Shown piece after piece: positions 7,291 through 15,513 of a stretch of DNA of 64,000 nucleotides. The position numbers and the translations under genes were made by a program. How positions within the stretch are numbered: the first letter of the stretch is position 1; each line of letters opens with the position of its first letter. The DNA is from an uncultured Oscillospiraceae bacterium (GTDB lineage: Bacteria; Bacillota; Clostridia; Oscillospirales; Acutalibacteraceae). Location of the stretch: NCBI GenBank assembly GCA_900543395.1, contig UQQT01000004.1:1-64000 (forward strand), in the 5' to 3' direction. The notes beneath the pieces are model-generated. The model ran no database searches. It had not been told where the DNA came from and worked only from the letters and a program-made list of their open reading frames with translations.

Positions 7291-8178
7291 ATGCAGACCG
7301 TTTACATAGATGTGCTTGTTTTGTTAAATTCCGTAATAAGTCTTTTTTTAATATTGATAACGTCGCTTCTGCTTCGGTGTTCTCCGTCTTCGTCGCGAAC
7401 GGCGGCGGGAACGTTCCTCGGCGGTGCGTATTCGCTTCTGATTTTTGCTCCGGACATGGGCGTTTTTGTTTCGCTTTTAGTTAAACTTCTGCTGTGCGTT
7501 TCGGTTGTATCGGTTGTTTTCAAGCCGTCGGGCATTCGGTATCTTATCAAATGCCTGGGAGTCTTTATCGGCGTAAATTTCGCGTTTGCGGGACTTATGA
7601 TAGGTTTGAAAACGCTTATCCTCCCGGAGGGCATGGAGTACAGAAACGGCGCGGTGTATTTTGATTTCGGATTCATACCCCTTATGCTGGCGGTTGTTAT
7701 GTGCTATCTGCTTACATTGTTTTTTAATTTTCTTTCATCTAAAACGCGGATGGACAAAATTTACGACGTTTCGCTTCAGCTGGGCGATAAACAGATAGAG
7801 TGCCGCGGGCTTCTCGACACGGGCAATACGCTTACCGACCCGTTCACGGGCGAGGGCGTTATGATAATAGATAAACAAACGGCTCAAAAAATAGCCGACG
7901 GAGATATCCTCGAATTTATCGATAGCGTACATACAGGCAATATAGATTCGGCGGCTCGGACGCATATAAAGGGAACGAGAGTTCTCCCGTTTTCGTCCGT
8001 CGGCGGGCGCGGGCTTATGCCGTCGTTTCACACGGACAGAATTACCGTAAGCGACGGAAAAAATAAAACGGTTATAGAAAACGCGGAAATCGCCGTTTCG
8101 AAAGAACAGATGAGAAACGAAACGGGGATACTGTTAAATCCGTATATGATGAGGAATTTGGAGCGGGTCAAAAAATGA
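7291..8178 (+). CDS. spoIIGA: Sigma-E processing peptidase SpoIIGA
   Basis: The 295-residue protein has about five N-terminal membrane helices (residues 1-150) and a C-terminal aspartic protease domain with the active-site DTGN at 176-179. In sporulation it sits in the forespore-facing membrane of the mother cell and cleaves pro-sigma-E. GGCGGTG precedes the ATG; an in-frame GTG three codons upstream is part of that site. It overlaps sigE by 4 nt (ATGA), the conserved arrangement of sporulating Firmicutes. Confidence 0.93.
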   Translation: MQTVYIDVLVLLNSVISLFLILITSLLLRCSPSSSRTAAGTFLGGAYSLLIFAPDMGVFVSLLVKLLLCVSVVSVVFKPSGIRYLIKCLGVFIGVNFAFAGLMIGLKTLILPEGMEYRNGAVYFDFGFIPLMLAVVMCYLLTLFFNFLSSKTRMDKIYDVSLQLGDKQIECRGLLDTGNTLTDPFTGEGVMIIDKQTAQKIADGDILEFIDSVHTGNIDSAARTHIKGTRVLPFSSVGGRGLMPSFHTDRITVSDGKNKTVIENAEIAVSKEQMRNETGILLNPYMMRNLERVKK

Positions 8179-8897
8179 AATTTATAAATTTGCTGAAAGA
8201 AAAATTCTCGGATTTAAAACAAAAAATCGCAGTTTTGCTGTTTGCGGACGATATTTTTTACGTCGGCGGTCCGCAGACTCTGCCTCCTCCGCTTAAAAAG
8301 AAAGAGGAAGAGGAGTGCATGGCACGTCTTGCCGACGGGGATGAATCCGTAAGACAGACTCTTATAGTTCATAATTTAAGACTTGTCGTATACATAGCGA
8401 AAAAATTTGAAAATTCGGGAGTCGGAGTCGAGGATCTCGTTTCGATAGGCACGATAGGGCTGATAAAGGCGGTAAACACATTCAGACCCGATAAGAATAT
8501 AAAGCTTGCGACATACGCGAGCAGGTGCGTTGAAAACGAGATTTTGATGTATTTAAGAAAAACATCGTCTCTTAAAAATGAAATATCCTTTGACGAACCG
8601 CTTAACACCGACTGCGACGGAAACGAGCTTCTGCTGTCGGACATTCTTACCTTAGACGGCGAGTGCGTTAACAGAAACATTGAGTATGAGGACGAAAAGA
8701 GAACGCTTATGAGAGTTCTCGAATGTCTCGACGAACGCGAGAGACTGATAATCGATATGCGTTTCGGCATGAGAGGGAACAAGGAACATACGCAGAAAGA
8801 AGTTGCGGATATTATGGGAATATCGCAGAGCTATATATCGAGACTCGAAAAACGCATAATTTCAACATTAAAAAAAGAAATGGTGAAATTTGAATAA
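8175..8897 (+). CDS. sigE: RNA polymerase sporulation sigma factor SigE
   Basis: The 240-residue sigma-70 family protein has an N-terminal pro-sequence of about 27 residues ending near FADD before IFYVGG, which matches the SpoIIGA cleavage region of sigma-E. Region 2 (HNLRLVVYIAKKFENSG, SIGTIGLIKAVNTF, KLATYASRCVENEILMYLR) and region 4 (KTQK/TQKEVADIMGISQSYISRLEK-type helix-turn-helix) are intact. It would direct early mother-cell transcription. sigG, which often follows in Bacilli and Clostridia, is absent here; a sugar transporter follows instead. Confidence 0.95.
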   Translation: MKFINLLKEKFSDLKQKIAVLLFADDIFYVGGPQTLPPPLKKKEEEECMARLADGDESVRQTLIVHNLRLVVYIAKKFENSGVGVEDLVSIGTIGLIKAVNTFRPDKNIKLATYASRCVENEILMYLRKTSSLKNEISFDEPLNTDCDGNELLLSDILTLDGECVNRNIEYEDEKRTLMRVLECLDERERLIIDMRFGMRGNKEHTQKEVADIMGISQSYISRLEKRIISTLKKEMVKFE

Positions 8898-8902
8898 ACA
8901 TA

Positions 8903-8932
8903 TTGATATTTTTCTAAGAAATATTGTATACT
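8903..8932 (+). promoter_or_regulatory. Promoter of the GPH transporter gene
   Basis: TTGATA, 18-nt spacer, TATACT. The -10 lies between the two arms of the inverted repeat at 8914-8952. Confidence 0.6.
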
Positions 8933-8952
8933 GTATTAAACATATTTCTTAG
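8914..8952. promoter_or_regulatory. Candidate operator: perfect 10-bp inverted repeat
   Basis: CTAAGAAATA (8914-8923) and TATTTCTTAG (8943-8952) are exact complements with centres 29 bp apart, about three helical turns. One arm lies in the -35/-10 spacer and the other at the transcription start and Shine-Dalgarno. The 5' arm should not be transcribed, so this looks like a protein-binding site rather than an RNA hairpin. Confidence 0.55.
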
Positions 8953-8962
8953 GGTGATGTAA

Positions 8963-10441
8963 TTGAAAAATCCGATCGGCTTTCTGTTTTCAAAAAAAGC
9001 GGACGAGGGGTACGTTCCGAATATTGATTTGTTCGCCCATTCCGCAGGTCTGTGCGGTCAGAATATGACGTATTCGTTTGTTTCCGGATGGTGGTTTACG
9101 TTCTGTATCGACATTCTCGGAATCGACCCGAGAAAGGTCGGCGCAATTACGTCGATAAGCCGTCTGTGGGACGCGGTAAACGATCCGCTTATCGGTTCTC
9201 TTGTCGATAAGATAAGATTTAAAAACGGTGAAAAGCTCCGTCCGTACACGATTATAACGCCTCCGATAATAGGCGTGCTGTCGCTGTTGATGTTCGTTAA
9301 ATTCAATTTTACACCCGGTGTAATTCTTGCGCTTATGATGGTGCTTTACTTCTTCTGGGATCTTACGTATTCGTTCCAGGACGTTGCGCTGTGGGGACTT
9401 ATCGCTGTTTCGTCGCCTCATTCCGAGGAGCGTACGAGAGTTGCGCAGTGGATATCGATAGGCGCGGGCGCGGGTGCCGCTCTCGTCGGACTGTTCCCGA
9501 ACATGCTCGGCGATAACGTCTTGAATGCTCTGCATACTAATATTGCGACGATGTATCTTGTCGGCGGACTTATATTCGGTTTGGGGGGAGAGCTTCTGTC
9601 AATGTCTGCCTACAGGCAGAAGGAGCGAATTAAAGCCGAAAGCGAAAAAGCGGATTCCATAAAGGACATATTCAGCGGACTTATGCATAATAAGGTACTG
9701 CTTACTATTTCGCTTGCAAGATTTTTACAGCAGGTCACTCCCGTTCTCGACTGGATCCATTTTTTCGAAAGCAGTGTTTCATACGATATCGGTTCTGTAC
9801 ATATTGACGGCGGAAACGCGCAGTTCTTATTCGGACTTATCACGGGTATACCCGGAACGTTCTGCCTGTTTGCGGCTACGAAAATCGTAGATAAGATAGG
9901 CGGAAGAAAGCGTCTGCTTGTCTCCTCGCAGATTTTTGCGATAGTGCTTAGAGTTATTTCGTATTTTATAGGATATAAGAGCATAGGTCAGATGGCGGTA
10001 GTTATGGTTCTGTATGCCGTAATGCAGATACCCGCCATGATGATGGATATATGCCACCGTTCGCTGATTTCGGACTCTATTGACTATGTAGAGTGGAAAA
10101 CGGGCGTTCGAAACGAGGGTATCTCGTTCTCGATTCAGAACTTTATTTCGAAAATGCAGTCGGCGGTCACTTCGCTTATCAAGGGCGGAATTCTCTCAAT
10201 GCTTCACTACGACCAGACGATTGCACGCAAATATAATCAGAATGCGGTATATATCAAATGGCAGTGGCCGATATTCATGCTCGGTCCCGTTGTCGGAGCG
10301 GTTATGTATCTTATCGTAATATGCTTTGTCAAGGACGATAAGGCGCTGAAAGAACAGGTTGAACGCGAGCTTAGAGAGCGCAGGGAGCTTCGAGCCAAAG
10401 AAAAAGCGGAAGCCGAACAGACCGTTTCGGTTCAGACTTAA
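8963..10441 (+). CDS. MFS transporter of the GPH (glycoside-pentoside-hexuronide) family
   Basis: The 492-residue protein has twelve predicted membrane helices and the GPH signature LWDAVNDPLIGSLVDK in loop 2-3. The family couples cation gradients to uptake of glycosides, disaccharides or hexuronides, as in MelB. The charged tail after helix 12 is rich in Lys, Glu and Arg. The likely start is TTG at 8963 after AGGGTG, because the nearby ATG at 8957 is followed at once by a stop. It has its own promoter with an operator-like palindrome and its own terminator, so substrate-inducible control is likely. No adjacent glycosidase identifies the sugar. Confidence 0.85.
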   Translation: MKNPIGFLFSKKADEGYVPNIDLFAHSAGLCGQNMTYSFVSGWWFTFCIDILGIDPRKVGAITSISRLWDAVNDPLIGSLVDKIRFKNGEKLRPYTIITPPIIGVLSLLMFVKFNFTPGVILALMMVLYFFWDLTYSFQDVALWGLIAVSSPHSEERTRVAQWISIGAGAGAALVGLFPNMLGDNVLNALHTNIATMYLVGGLIFGLGGELLSMSAYRQKERIKAESEKADSIKDIFSGLMHNKVLLTISLARFLQQVTPVLDWIHFFESSVSYDIGSVHIDGGNAQFLFGLITGIPGTFCLFAATKIVDKIGGRKRLLVSSQIFAIVLRVISYFIGYKSIGQMAVVMVLYAVMQIPAMMMDICHRSLISDSIDYVEWKTGVRNEGISFSIQNFISKMQSAVTSLIKGGILSMLHYDQTIARKYNQNAVYIKWQWPIFMLGPVVGAVMYLIVICFVKDDKALKEQVERELRERRELRAKEKAEAEQTVSVQT

Positions 10442-10453
10442 TTGTTGAATATA

Positions 10454-10492
10454 AAATGCGATTCCGGGGTATATTTCGGAACCGCATTTTTT
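10454..10492. terminator. Terminator between convergent genes
   Basis: AAATGCG-ATTCCG pairs with CGGAA-CCGCATTT and is followed by T6. It serves the transporter gene and overlaps the end of the minus-strand gene. Confidence 0.8.
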
Positions 10493-11462
10493 ATATCATA
10501 TTTATAATTGTTTCAATATTGTCCGGGTCGTGTTCGATTTCTTTTGAATAAAGTCTCGCGGTATAAGCGATTTTTGCCTTTTGAGTGAGAGAGGATTTAT
10601 TCCGTTTTGCATAGCGGATTATCGAATTGAGCGAGAAAATGATGAATTCCGCCTTTGAAACGATATCTCCGTCGTTTATTGCTTTGGGAATATATCTGTA
10701 AACGAAATATGAGAGAATGTTTTTTAAGAGAATATTGTTTTCGCTGATATCTTCGGGGTCGTTTTTCTCCGAATTTAAAACCTCGCGCCATTCGTCTGTG
10801 AGTATTTCGAGGTTTGAGAGAATTTTGTGATAATCGTATTCTTTTATTCTGCAAACCTCCGGTGTGAGACTTTCAGCATTGGAATAATCGTCCGCGTCAA
10901 TTAAATTCTGAAACTTTAAAGCGAGTGAATATATAAGAGAAAGCGAATTTTCCAAGCTGCTTTGCTCAATGATATGAAAAAGCTTTTCCCTTAATCCGAA
11001 CAGTGCGGGCAGCAGCGGGTCGTCGATTATATATTCCGGCTCTTCGTCGGTTTCCTTTGTATTGTAAAATGTAAGCGAGGTTTTGTCTTTGAGAATATCA
11101 ATGACTGCGGGACACGAGAGCGACAGACTTATCTCCGTAATACCGCCGTATTCCTCGACAAAACGGGGGTGCTGTCTGCAAACCTCGCACAGCGCGTTTT
11201 CGCCTTCGTTAATTATGATATCGCACAGGTTGTTTTCATTGAGAAACGGACATCTGCCGTTTTTCTGAATAAAGACCGCGTCGGAATCCTCGTCGATTCT
11301 TATATTTTCGATTATCGTTTTTCCGAATTCGGTATCATAATATTTATACTGTTCGTAAGTATCGGGGTTAATAATTATCTCCCACCCCTTACAGCACGTG
11401 TCGGGACATTTCGAGGCTGTGCATTTAAAAAGAGGGTAATGATCTTCAAATACGTATTTCAT
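10491..11462 (-). CDS. FliB-like flagellin lysine-N-methylase family protein
   Basis: The 323-residue protein has the N-terminal Cys-rich core of the FliB family (F-CTASKCPDTCCKGW, GRCPFL, LCDII, LCEVCRQHPRF, LSLSCPA) and a helical C-terminal half. FliB methylates flagellin lysines in Salmonella, but family members are common in non-motile Firmicutes, where their targets are unknown. No flagellar gene is in the window. The ATG overlaps the TGA of the carboxypeptidase gene by 1 nt with AAGGG before it; this is the last gene of a three-gene operon. Confidence 0.75.
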   Translation of the reverse strand: MKYVFEDHYPLFKCTASKCPDTCCKGWEIIINPDTYEQYKYYDTEFGKTIIENIRIDEDSDAVFIQKNGRCPFLNENNLCDIIINEGENALCEVCRQHPRFVEEYGGITEISLSLSCPAVIDILKDKTSLTFYNTKETDEEPEYIIDDPLLPALFGLREKLFHIIEQSSLENSLSLIYSLALKFQNLIDADDYSNAESLTPEVCRIKEYDYHKILSNLEILTDEWREVLNSEKNDPEDISENNILLKNILSYFVYRYIPKAINDGDIVSKAEFIIFSLNSIIRYAKRNKSSLTQKAKIAYTARLYSKEIEHDPDNIETIINMI

Positions 11463-12700
11463 CAATATCCCTTTGCGAAATAATGCTCGAAATAATTTAT
11501 CGCGCAGTTATATCTGTCGCGGTTCCAGTCTGCGCCCATTATGATTACCAAAAGCGCGCGTCCGTCCTTTTCCGCCGCCGCGGTGAGACAGCATCCTGCC
11601 TCGCTTGTTGTACCGGTTTTCATGCCCATGGCGTAGTCGTAGTAATAGCCTGAACCCTGCCAGAGAAGCTTATTCGAATTGTCGTATGTAAGCGTCTGAC
11701 CCGATTCGATCGTTATTGTCTTTCTGTACCATGAGGCGATAAGTCTTAACGTGCGGTTCCAGTATACCTGCTTTGCAATTAAAGACATGTCTCTCGCGCA
11801 GGTATAGTGGTCGGAATACGGGAATCCCGAGGGGTTGACAAAGTGCGTGTTTACGCAGCCGAGCTCATTTGCGGTTTGGTTCATAAGGTTTACAAACTTA
11901 TTGAGTGCGGTCCGATTCGAGAGATTGTAACCGTATAAATATTTAGCGGTTTGAACGGCTATACAGTAAGCGGAGTCGCATCCCGACGGAAGCAGGAGAG
12001 ACGTTATAAGATCCTTCATAGTCATTCTGTAACCGGGCTTAATATATGAAAGCGACGAATTTGACTCGGTGAGATATATTTCGCTTCCTACGGTTATAAC
12101 GTAGTCCATGGGTACGTATTTCGAAGCTACGAGAGCCGTCATGAGCTTTGTCATGCTCGCGGGGTATGCCGCAGACGTCGCGTTGTACGAATAGAGCATC
12201 TGATCGTTTGTAAGATCGTAAACTACGGACTCTCTGAACGCGTAGCCCTCGCTTCCGAGAACCTTTCCCGAATCGACGGGCTTCATTCTGTCTCTCGTCG
12301 TCGGCTGGGGCTTCTTCGTCGTCGGCTGAGTCGTCGGATTGTAAATCGTTTTCGACGTGTCTATGTTCAGAAAATCAATGAGCATCAGACGTACGTCGGC
12401 GGCGTTTAATTTGCCGTTGTTGTCCATGTCGAACAGCGACGTATCGACGCTGCCGGGGAAGAATTCGAGTCTTGCCGTAATTCTTAAAAAGATTCTGATA
12501 TCGGCTACGGTGAACTTTCCGTCGCCCGTAAGGTCGTAATCCTTATAGGAAACGTCGATTCTTACGCTTGTCGGTTCCGCCGCGGACGCTGTCTCCTCGC
12601 CTGTGTTTGATTCCGAAGCGAATACGGGGACGGCAAATACGGAAAAAGCGAGAATTACGGATAATATCAGAGATAAAGCGGCGTTAAAAGTTTTTTTCAT
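11462..12700 (-). CDS. Secreted D-alanyl-D-alanine carboxypeptidase (peptidase S11) with N-terminal dockerin
   Basis: The 412-residue product has, in order: a signal peptide (1-29), a type I dockerin with two calcium-loop repeats (DLTGDGKFTVADIRIFL near 56-72 and DMDNNGKLNAADVRLML at 91-107), a Pro/Thr linker (122-136) and an S11 transpeptidase-fold domain. The domain has the SxxK nucleophile (Ser182-Lys185) and KTG at 361-363. The second motif, normally SxN, reads Ser239-Gly240-Cys241, so the usual Asn is replaced by Cys (codon TGC). A dockerin would dock the enzyme onto a cohesin scaffold, as in ruminococcal and clostridial cellulosomes; no cohesin gene is seen here. Confidence 0.88.
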   Translation of the reverse strand: MKKTFNAALSLILSVILAFSVFAVPVFASESNTGEETASAAEPTSVRIDVSYKDYDLTGDGKFTVADIRIFLRITARLEFFPGSVDTSLFDMDNNGKLNAADVRLMLIDFLNIDTSKTIYNPTTQPTTKKPQPTTRDRMKPVDSGKVLGSEGYAFRESVVYDLTNDQMLYSYNATSAAYPASMTKLMTALVASKYVPMDYVITVGSEIYLTESNSSLSYIKPGYRMTMKDLITSLLLPSGCDSAYCIAVQTAKYLYGYNLSNRTALNKFVNLMNQTANELGCVNTHFVNPSGFPYSDHYTCARDMSLIAKQVYWNRTLRLIASWYRKTITIESGQTLTYDNSNKLLWQGSGYYYDYAMGMKTGTTSEAGCCLTAAAEKDGRALLVIIMGADWNRDRYNCAINYFEHYFAKGY

Positions 12701-12721
12701 TATTATATCACGTCCGAAAAT

Positions 12722-13516
12722 TTATTTTTTTGCTGTCAGCGTAAAGCTTTCCTGCCTGCCGTGTCCTGTAATTTTAAGCGTCTCGTCATCAATTTCGACA
12801 TCGGCAAACGTACATTCCCTGCCTTCTGCCATCGATCTGAATATGACGAACGGCTTGCCGTCTATGAGCATTACCGAGCCGTCGTGATAGTGACCCGAAA
12901 ATACGGCTCTTATCTTATCGTTACAGCACAGAACGTCCATTATTTTATCTCTGTTTAATATGTAGTGGTTTCTGAACGGGTTGTTTATAAGCTCGCAGTC
13001 CGGGTCGGGAATTATAAACGGGAAGTGCGTGAATACGAGAATCCTTTTTTCGCTCTCGTTTACCGTTTTCTGAAACCACTGTATCTGTTCCTCGTCAAGG
13101 TACGGCGTGTACCACGTCATCTCATGATCGGGGTACGGCTTCTCGGGGTCGTCCATGGCGGCATCGAGCACGACGCCGAGATAATCGCCCGCGTCGAACG
13201 TATAATATCTGTTCGGCATGCCGAGAATTTTGTAATAATCATGCTTGTCCGAGCTTGTGTCGTGGTTTCCTATCACAGAGTAGAATTTACGTCCCGACGC
13301 TTTGAAAATATCGGCAATCTCGCCGAGCAGTTCGAGCTGGGGCTTATATTCGGGGTACCCGTCCGCCGTGTCGCCGAGATTAACGATAAAGCCGTTGTCT
13401 TTATTTTCGCTCTCAAGAGCCTCTTTTAGCTTTTTTGCAGAGAGAGAGTTTAATCTGTCGCCGTTATTGAGTCTGTCGGAATAGTGCATATCCGTAACGG
13501 CAGTAAATTTTGTCAT
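12722..13516 (-). CDS. Calcineurin-like metallophosphoesterase
   Basis: The 264-residue product has the dimetal phosphoesterase motifs in order: TDMHYSD, GDTADG, GNHD, FTHFP and GHYHDG. This is the pattern of class III cyclic nucleotide or glycerophosphodiester phosphodiesterases (CpdA/GpdQ type); the substrate is not determined. No signal peptide is seen. The start at 13516 follows GAGGCGATTATT; an open frame runs upstream to 13648 but crosses the promoter. It heads the operon with the carboxypeptidase and FliB-like genes. Confidence 0.85.
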   Translation of the reverse strand: MTKFTAVTDMHYSDRLNNGDRLNSLSAKKLKEALESENKDNGFIVNLGDTADGYPEYKPQLELLGEIADIFKASGRKFYSVIGNHDTSSDKHDYYKILGMPNRYYTFDAGDYLGVVLDAAMDDPEKPYPDHEMTWYTPYLDEEQIQWFQKTVNESEKRILVFTHFPFIIPDPDCELINNPFRNHYILNRDKIMDVLCCNDKIRAVFSGHYHDGSVMLIDGKPFVIFRSMAEGRECTFADVEIDDETLKITGHGRQESFTLTAKK

Positions 13517-13538
13517 AATAATCGCCTCACAAATATTT

Positions 13539-13567
13539 ATAATACCATAATATAAATTTATTTGCAA
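13539..13567 (-). promoter_or_regulatory. Promoter of the phosphoesterase-carboxypeptidase-FliB operon
   Basis: TTGCAA (13567-13562), 17-nt spacer, TATTAT (13544-13539) on the minus strand. Confidence 0.65.
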
Positions 13568-13705
13568 ACAGAATATACCGATTTTTTGACAGTGTTTTTT
13601 GTAGTCTATACACAATTTATTATAAATGTCCATAGGCAAAATGCACATGATAAAAATTTTGTTTTAATAGCAATTAATAACTATCGACGAAAATTAATTA
13701 ACCGA

Positions 13706-13734
13706 TTGACAATTATAATTTTCCGTCTTATAAT
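13706..13734 (+). promoter_or_regulatory. Consensus sigma-A promoter of the ABC exporter operon
   Basis: TTGACA, 17-nt spacer, TATAAT: an exact consensus promoter. The rest of the divergent region 13568-13705 is AT-rich; another TTGACA at 13588 has only a poor -10. Confidence 0.85.
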
Positions 13735-13770
13735 TAGCGTGTACTAAAAAACGGTTAGGAGGTTTTACCG

Positions 13771-15513
13771 ATGATAAAGACGTTGGCGGGATGTATCAGA
13801 GAGTATAAAAAGCAGACGATTCTGACTCCCGTTTTTATTGTGTTCGAGGTAATGCTTGAGTGCGTTATCCCGTTCATTATTTCGCGGTTCGTCAATGAAA
13901 TCAAAGCGGGCTGTGACTTTTCGGAGATTTTAAAATACTCCGGCGTGCTTATTTTGATGGCTGTTCTGTCGCTTGTTTTCGGTGCGCTCGCCGGTAATAC
14001 GTGTGCGACCGCCTCATGCGGATTCGCAAAGAATTTAAGAAAGGATATGTTTTATAAAATTCAGACGTATTCGTTTGAGAATATCGACAAATTTTCGACT
14101 GCGAGTCTTGTTACGCGTCTGACGACGGATATTAATAATATTCAGATGGCGTTTATGATGATTATCAGAATTGCGATACGCGCTCCGCTTATGATGATAT
14201 TTGCATTTACCATGGCGTTTATAATGGGCGGAAAGCTCGCGTTCGTTTTCGCGTTCGAGATTCCGTTTCTTGCGTTCGGGCTTCTGATTATCGGAAGAAA
14301 GGTTATGCCTTTGTTTAAAAAGGTTTTCAGAAAGTATGATAAATTAAACGAGTCGGTACAGGAGAACGTAAAGGGTATGCGTGTTGTCAAGGCGTATGTC
14401 AGAGAGGATTATGAGAATAAAAAATTTGCCGCAGCTTCCGACGACGTGCGTTCGGATTTTACAAAGGCGGAGAAAATTCTTGCGCTCAATAACCCAATGA
14501 TGCAGTTCTGCATGTACTGCACGATGATAGTCGTTCTGACTCTCGGTTCGTATCTTATAATTACGACTACGGGCTCGGCTATCGATGTCGGTCAGCTCTC
14601 GTCAATGCTTACATACGGATTTCAGATTCTCTCGTCTCTTATGATGCTTTCCATGATAATCGTTATGATAACCATGTCGGGAGAATCGGCAAGGAGAATT
14701 ACAGAGGTTTTAAATGAGGAAAGCACTCTTAAAAACTGTGAGAATCCCGAGCATACCGTAAAGGACGGAAGCATCGATTTCGACTCTGTAAGCTTCAGAT
14801 ATTCGCGCAAGGCGGAGAAAAACGCTCTCGAAAATATAAACCTTCATATAAAGTCCGGCGAGACGATAGGTATTATCGGCGGTACGGGTTCGTCGAAATC
14901 GACTCTTGTTCAGCTTATATGCCGTCTCTACGACGCGACCGACGGAACCGTCAAAGTCGGCGGCCTTGACGTTAAGAAATACGATATAGATTCGCTTCGA
15001 AATCAGGTTGCTGTCGTTTTGCAGAAAAACGTCCTTTTCTCCGGCACGATTAAGGAAAACCTTCGCTGGGGCAATAAGGAAGCGACTGACGAAGATATGA
15101 AGGAGGCGTGCAGGCTTTCCTGCGCCGACGAATTTATAGAAAAGTTCCCCGAAAAATACGATACGTATATCGAGCAGGGCGGCGCGAACGTCTCCGGCGG
15201 TCAGAAGCAGAGACTCTGTATCGCAAGAGCCTTGCTTAAAAAGCCCAAAATTCTGATTCTCGACGATTCAACATCCGCAGTCGATACAAGAACCGACGCG
15301 CAGATAAGAGACGCGATGAAACGGTACATTCCGGATACCACTAAAATAATAATAGCGCAGCGTATTTCCTCGGTTCAGGACGCGGACAGAATCGCAGTCA
15401 TGGATTCCGGCAGAATAACCGCCGTCGGAACGCATGACGAGCTTCTTGAGAATAACGAAATATACCGCGAGGTATATGAGTCGCAGAACAAGGGAGGCGA
15501 GATCGATGAATAA
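13771..15513 (+). CDS. ABC exporter half-transporter, degenerate-site subunit
   Basis: The 580-residue product has six membrane helices (about 1-310) fused to an ATPase domain. The ATPase shows Walker A GGTGSSKST, signature VSGGQKQRL and Walker B ILILDDSTSAVD, in which Asp-Ser replaces the catalytic Glu-Ala/Ser. That substitution is typical of one partner of heterodimeric exporters (BmrC/BmrD, YheI/YheH, TM287/288). It overlaps the second subunit gene by 8 nt. The pair probably exports a hydrophobic drug, lipid or peptide; the substrate is unknown. Confidence 0.9.
   Translation: MIKTLAGCIREYKKQTILTPVFIVFEVMLECVIPFIISRFVNEIKAGCDFSEILKYSGVLILMAVLSLVFGALAGNTCATASCGFAKNLRKDMFYKIQTYSFENIDKFSTASLVTRLTTDINNIQMAFMMIIRIAIRAPLMMIFAFTMAFIMGGKLAFVFAFEIPFLAFGLLIIGRKVMPLFKKVFRKYDKLNESVQENVKGMRVVKAYVREDYENKKFAAASDDVRSDFTKAEKILALNNPMMQFCMYCTMIVVLTLGSYLIITTTGSAIDVGQLSSMLTYGFQILSSLMMLSMIIVMITMSGESARRITEVLNEESTLKNCENPEHTVKDGSIDFDSVSFRYSRKAEKNALENINLHIKSGETIGIIGGTGSSKSTLVQLICRLYDATDGTVKVGGLDVKKYDIDSLRNQVAVVLQKNVLFSGTIKENLRWGNKEATDEDMKEACRLSCADEFIEKFPEKYDTYIEQGGANVSGGQKQRLCIARALLKKPKILILDDSTSAVDTRTDAQIRDAMKRYIPDTTKIIIAQRISSVQDADRIAVMDSGRITAVGTHDELLENNEIYREVYESQNKGGEIDE

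Noticed and set aside
13588..13616. Second TTGACA with TACACA in the divergent region before the ABC operon
   Set aside because: The -10 is poor, and an exact consensus promoter lies 118 bp downstream.
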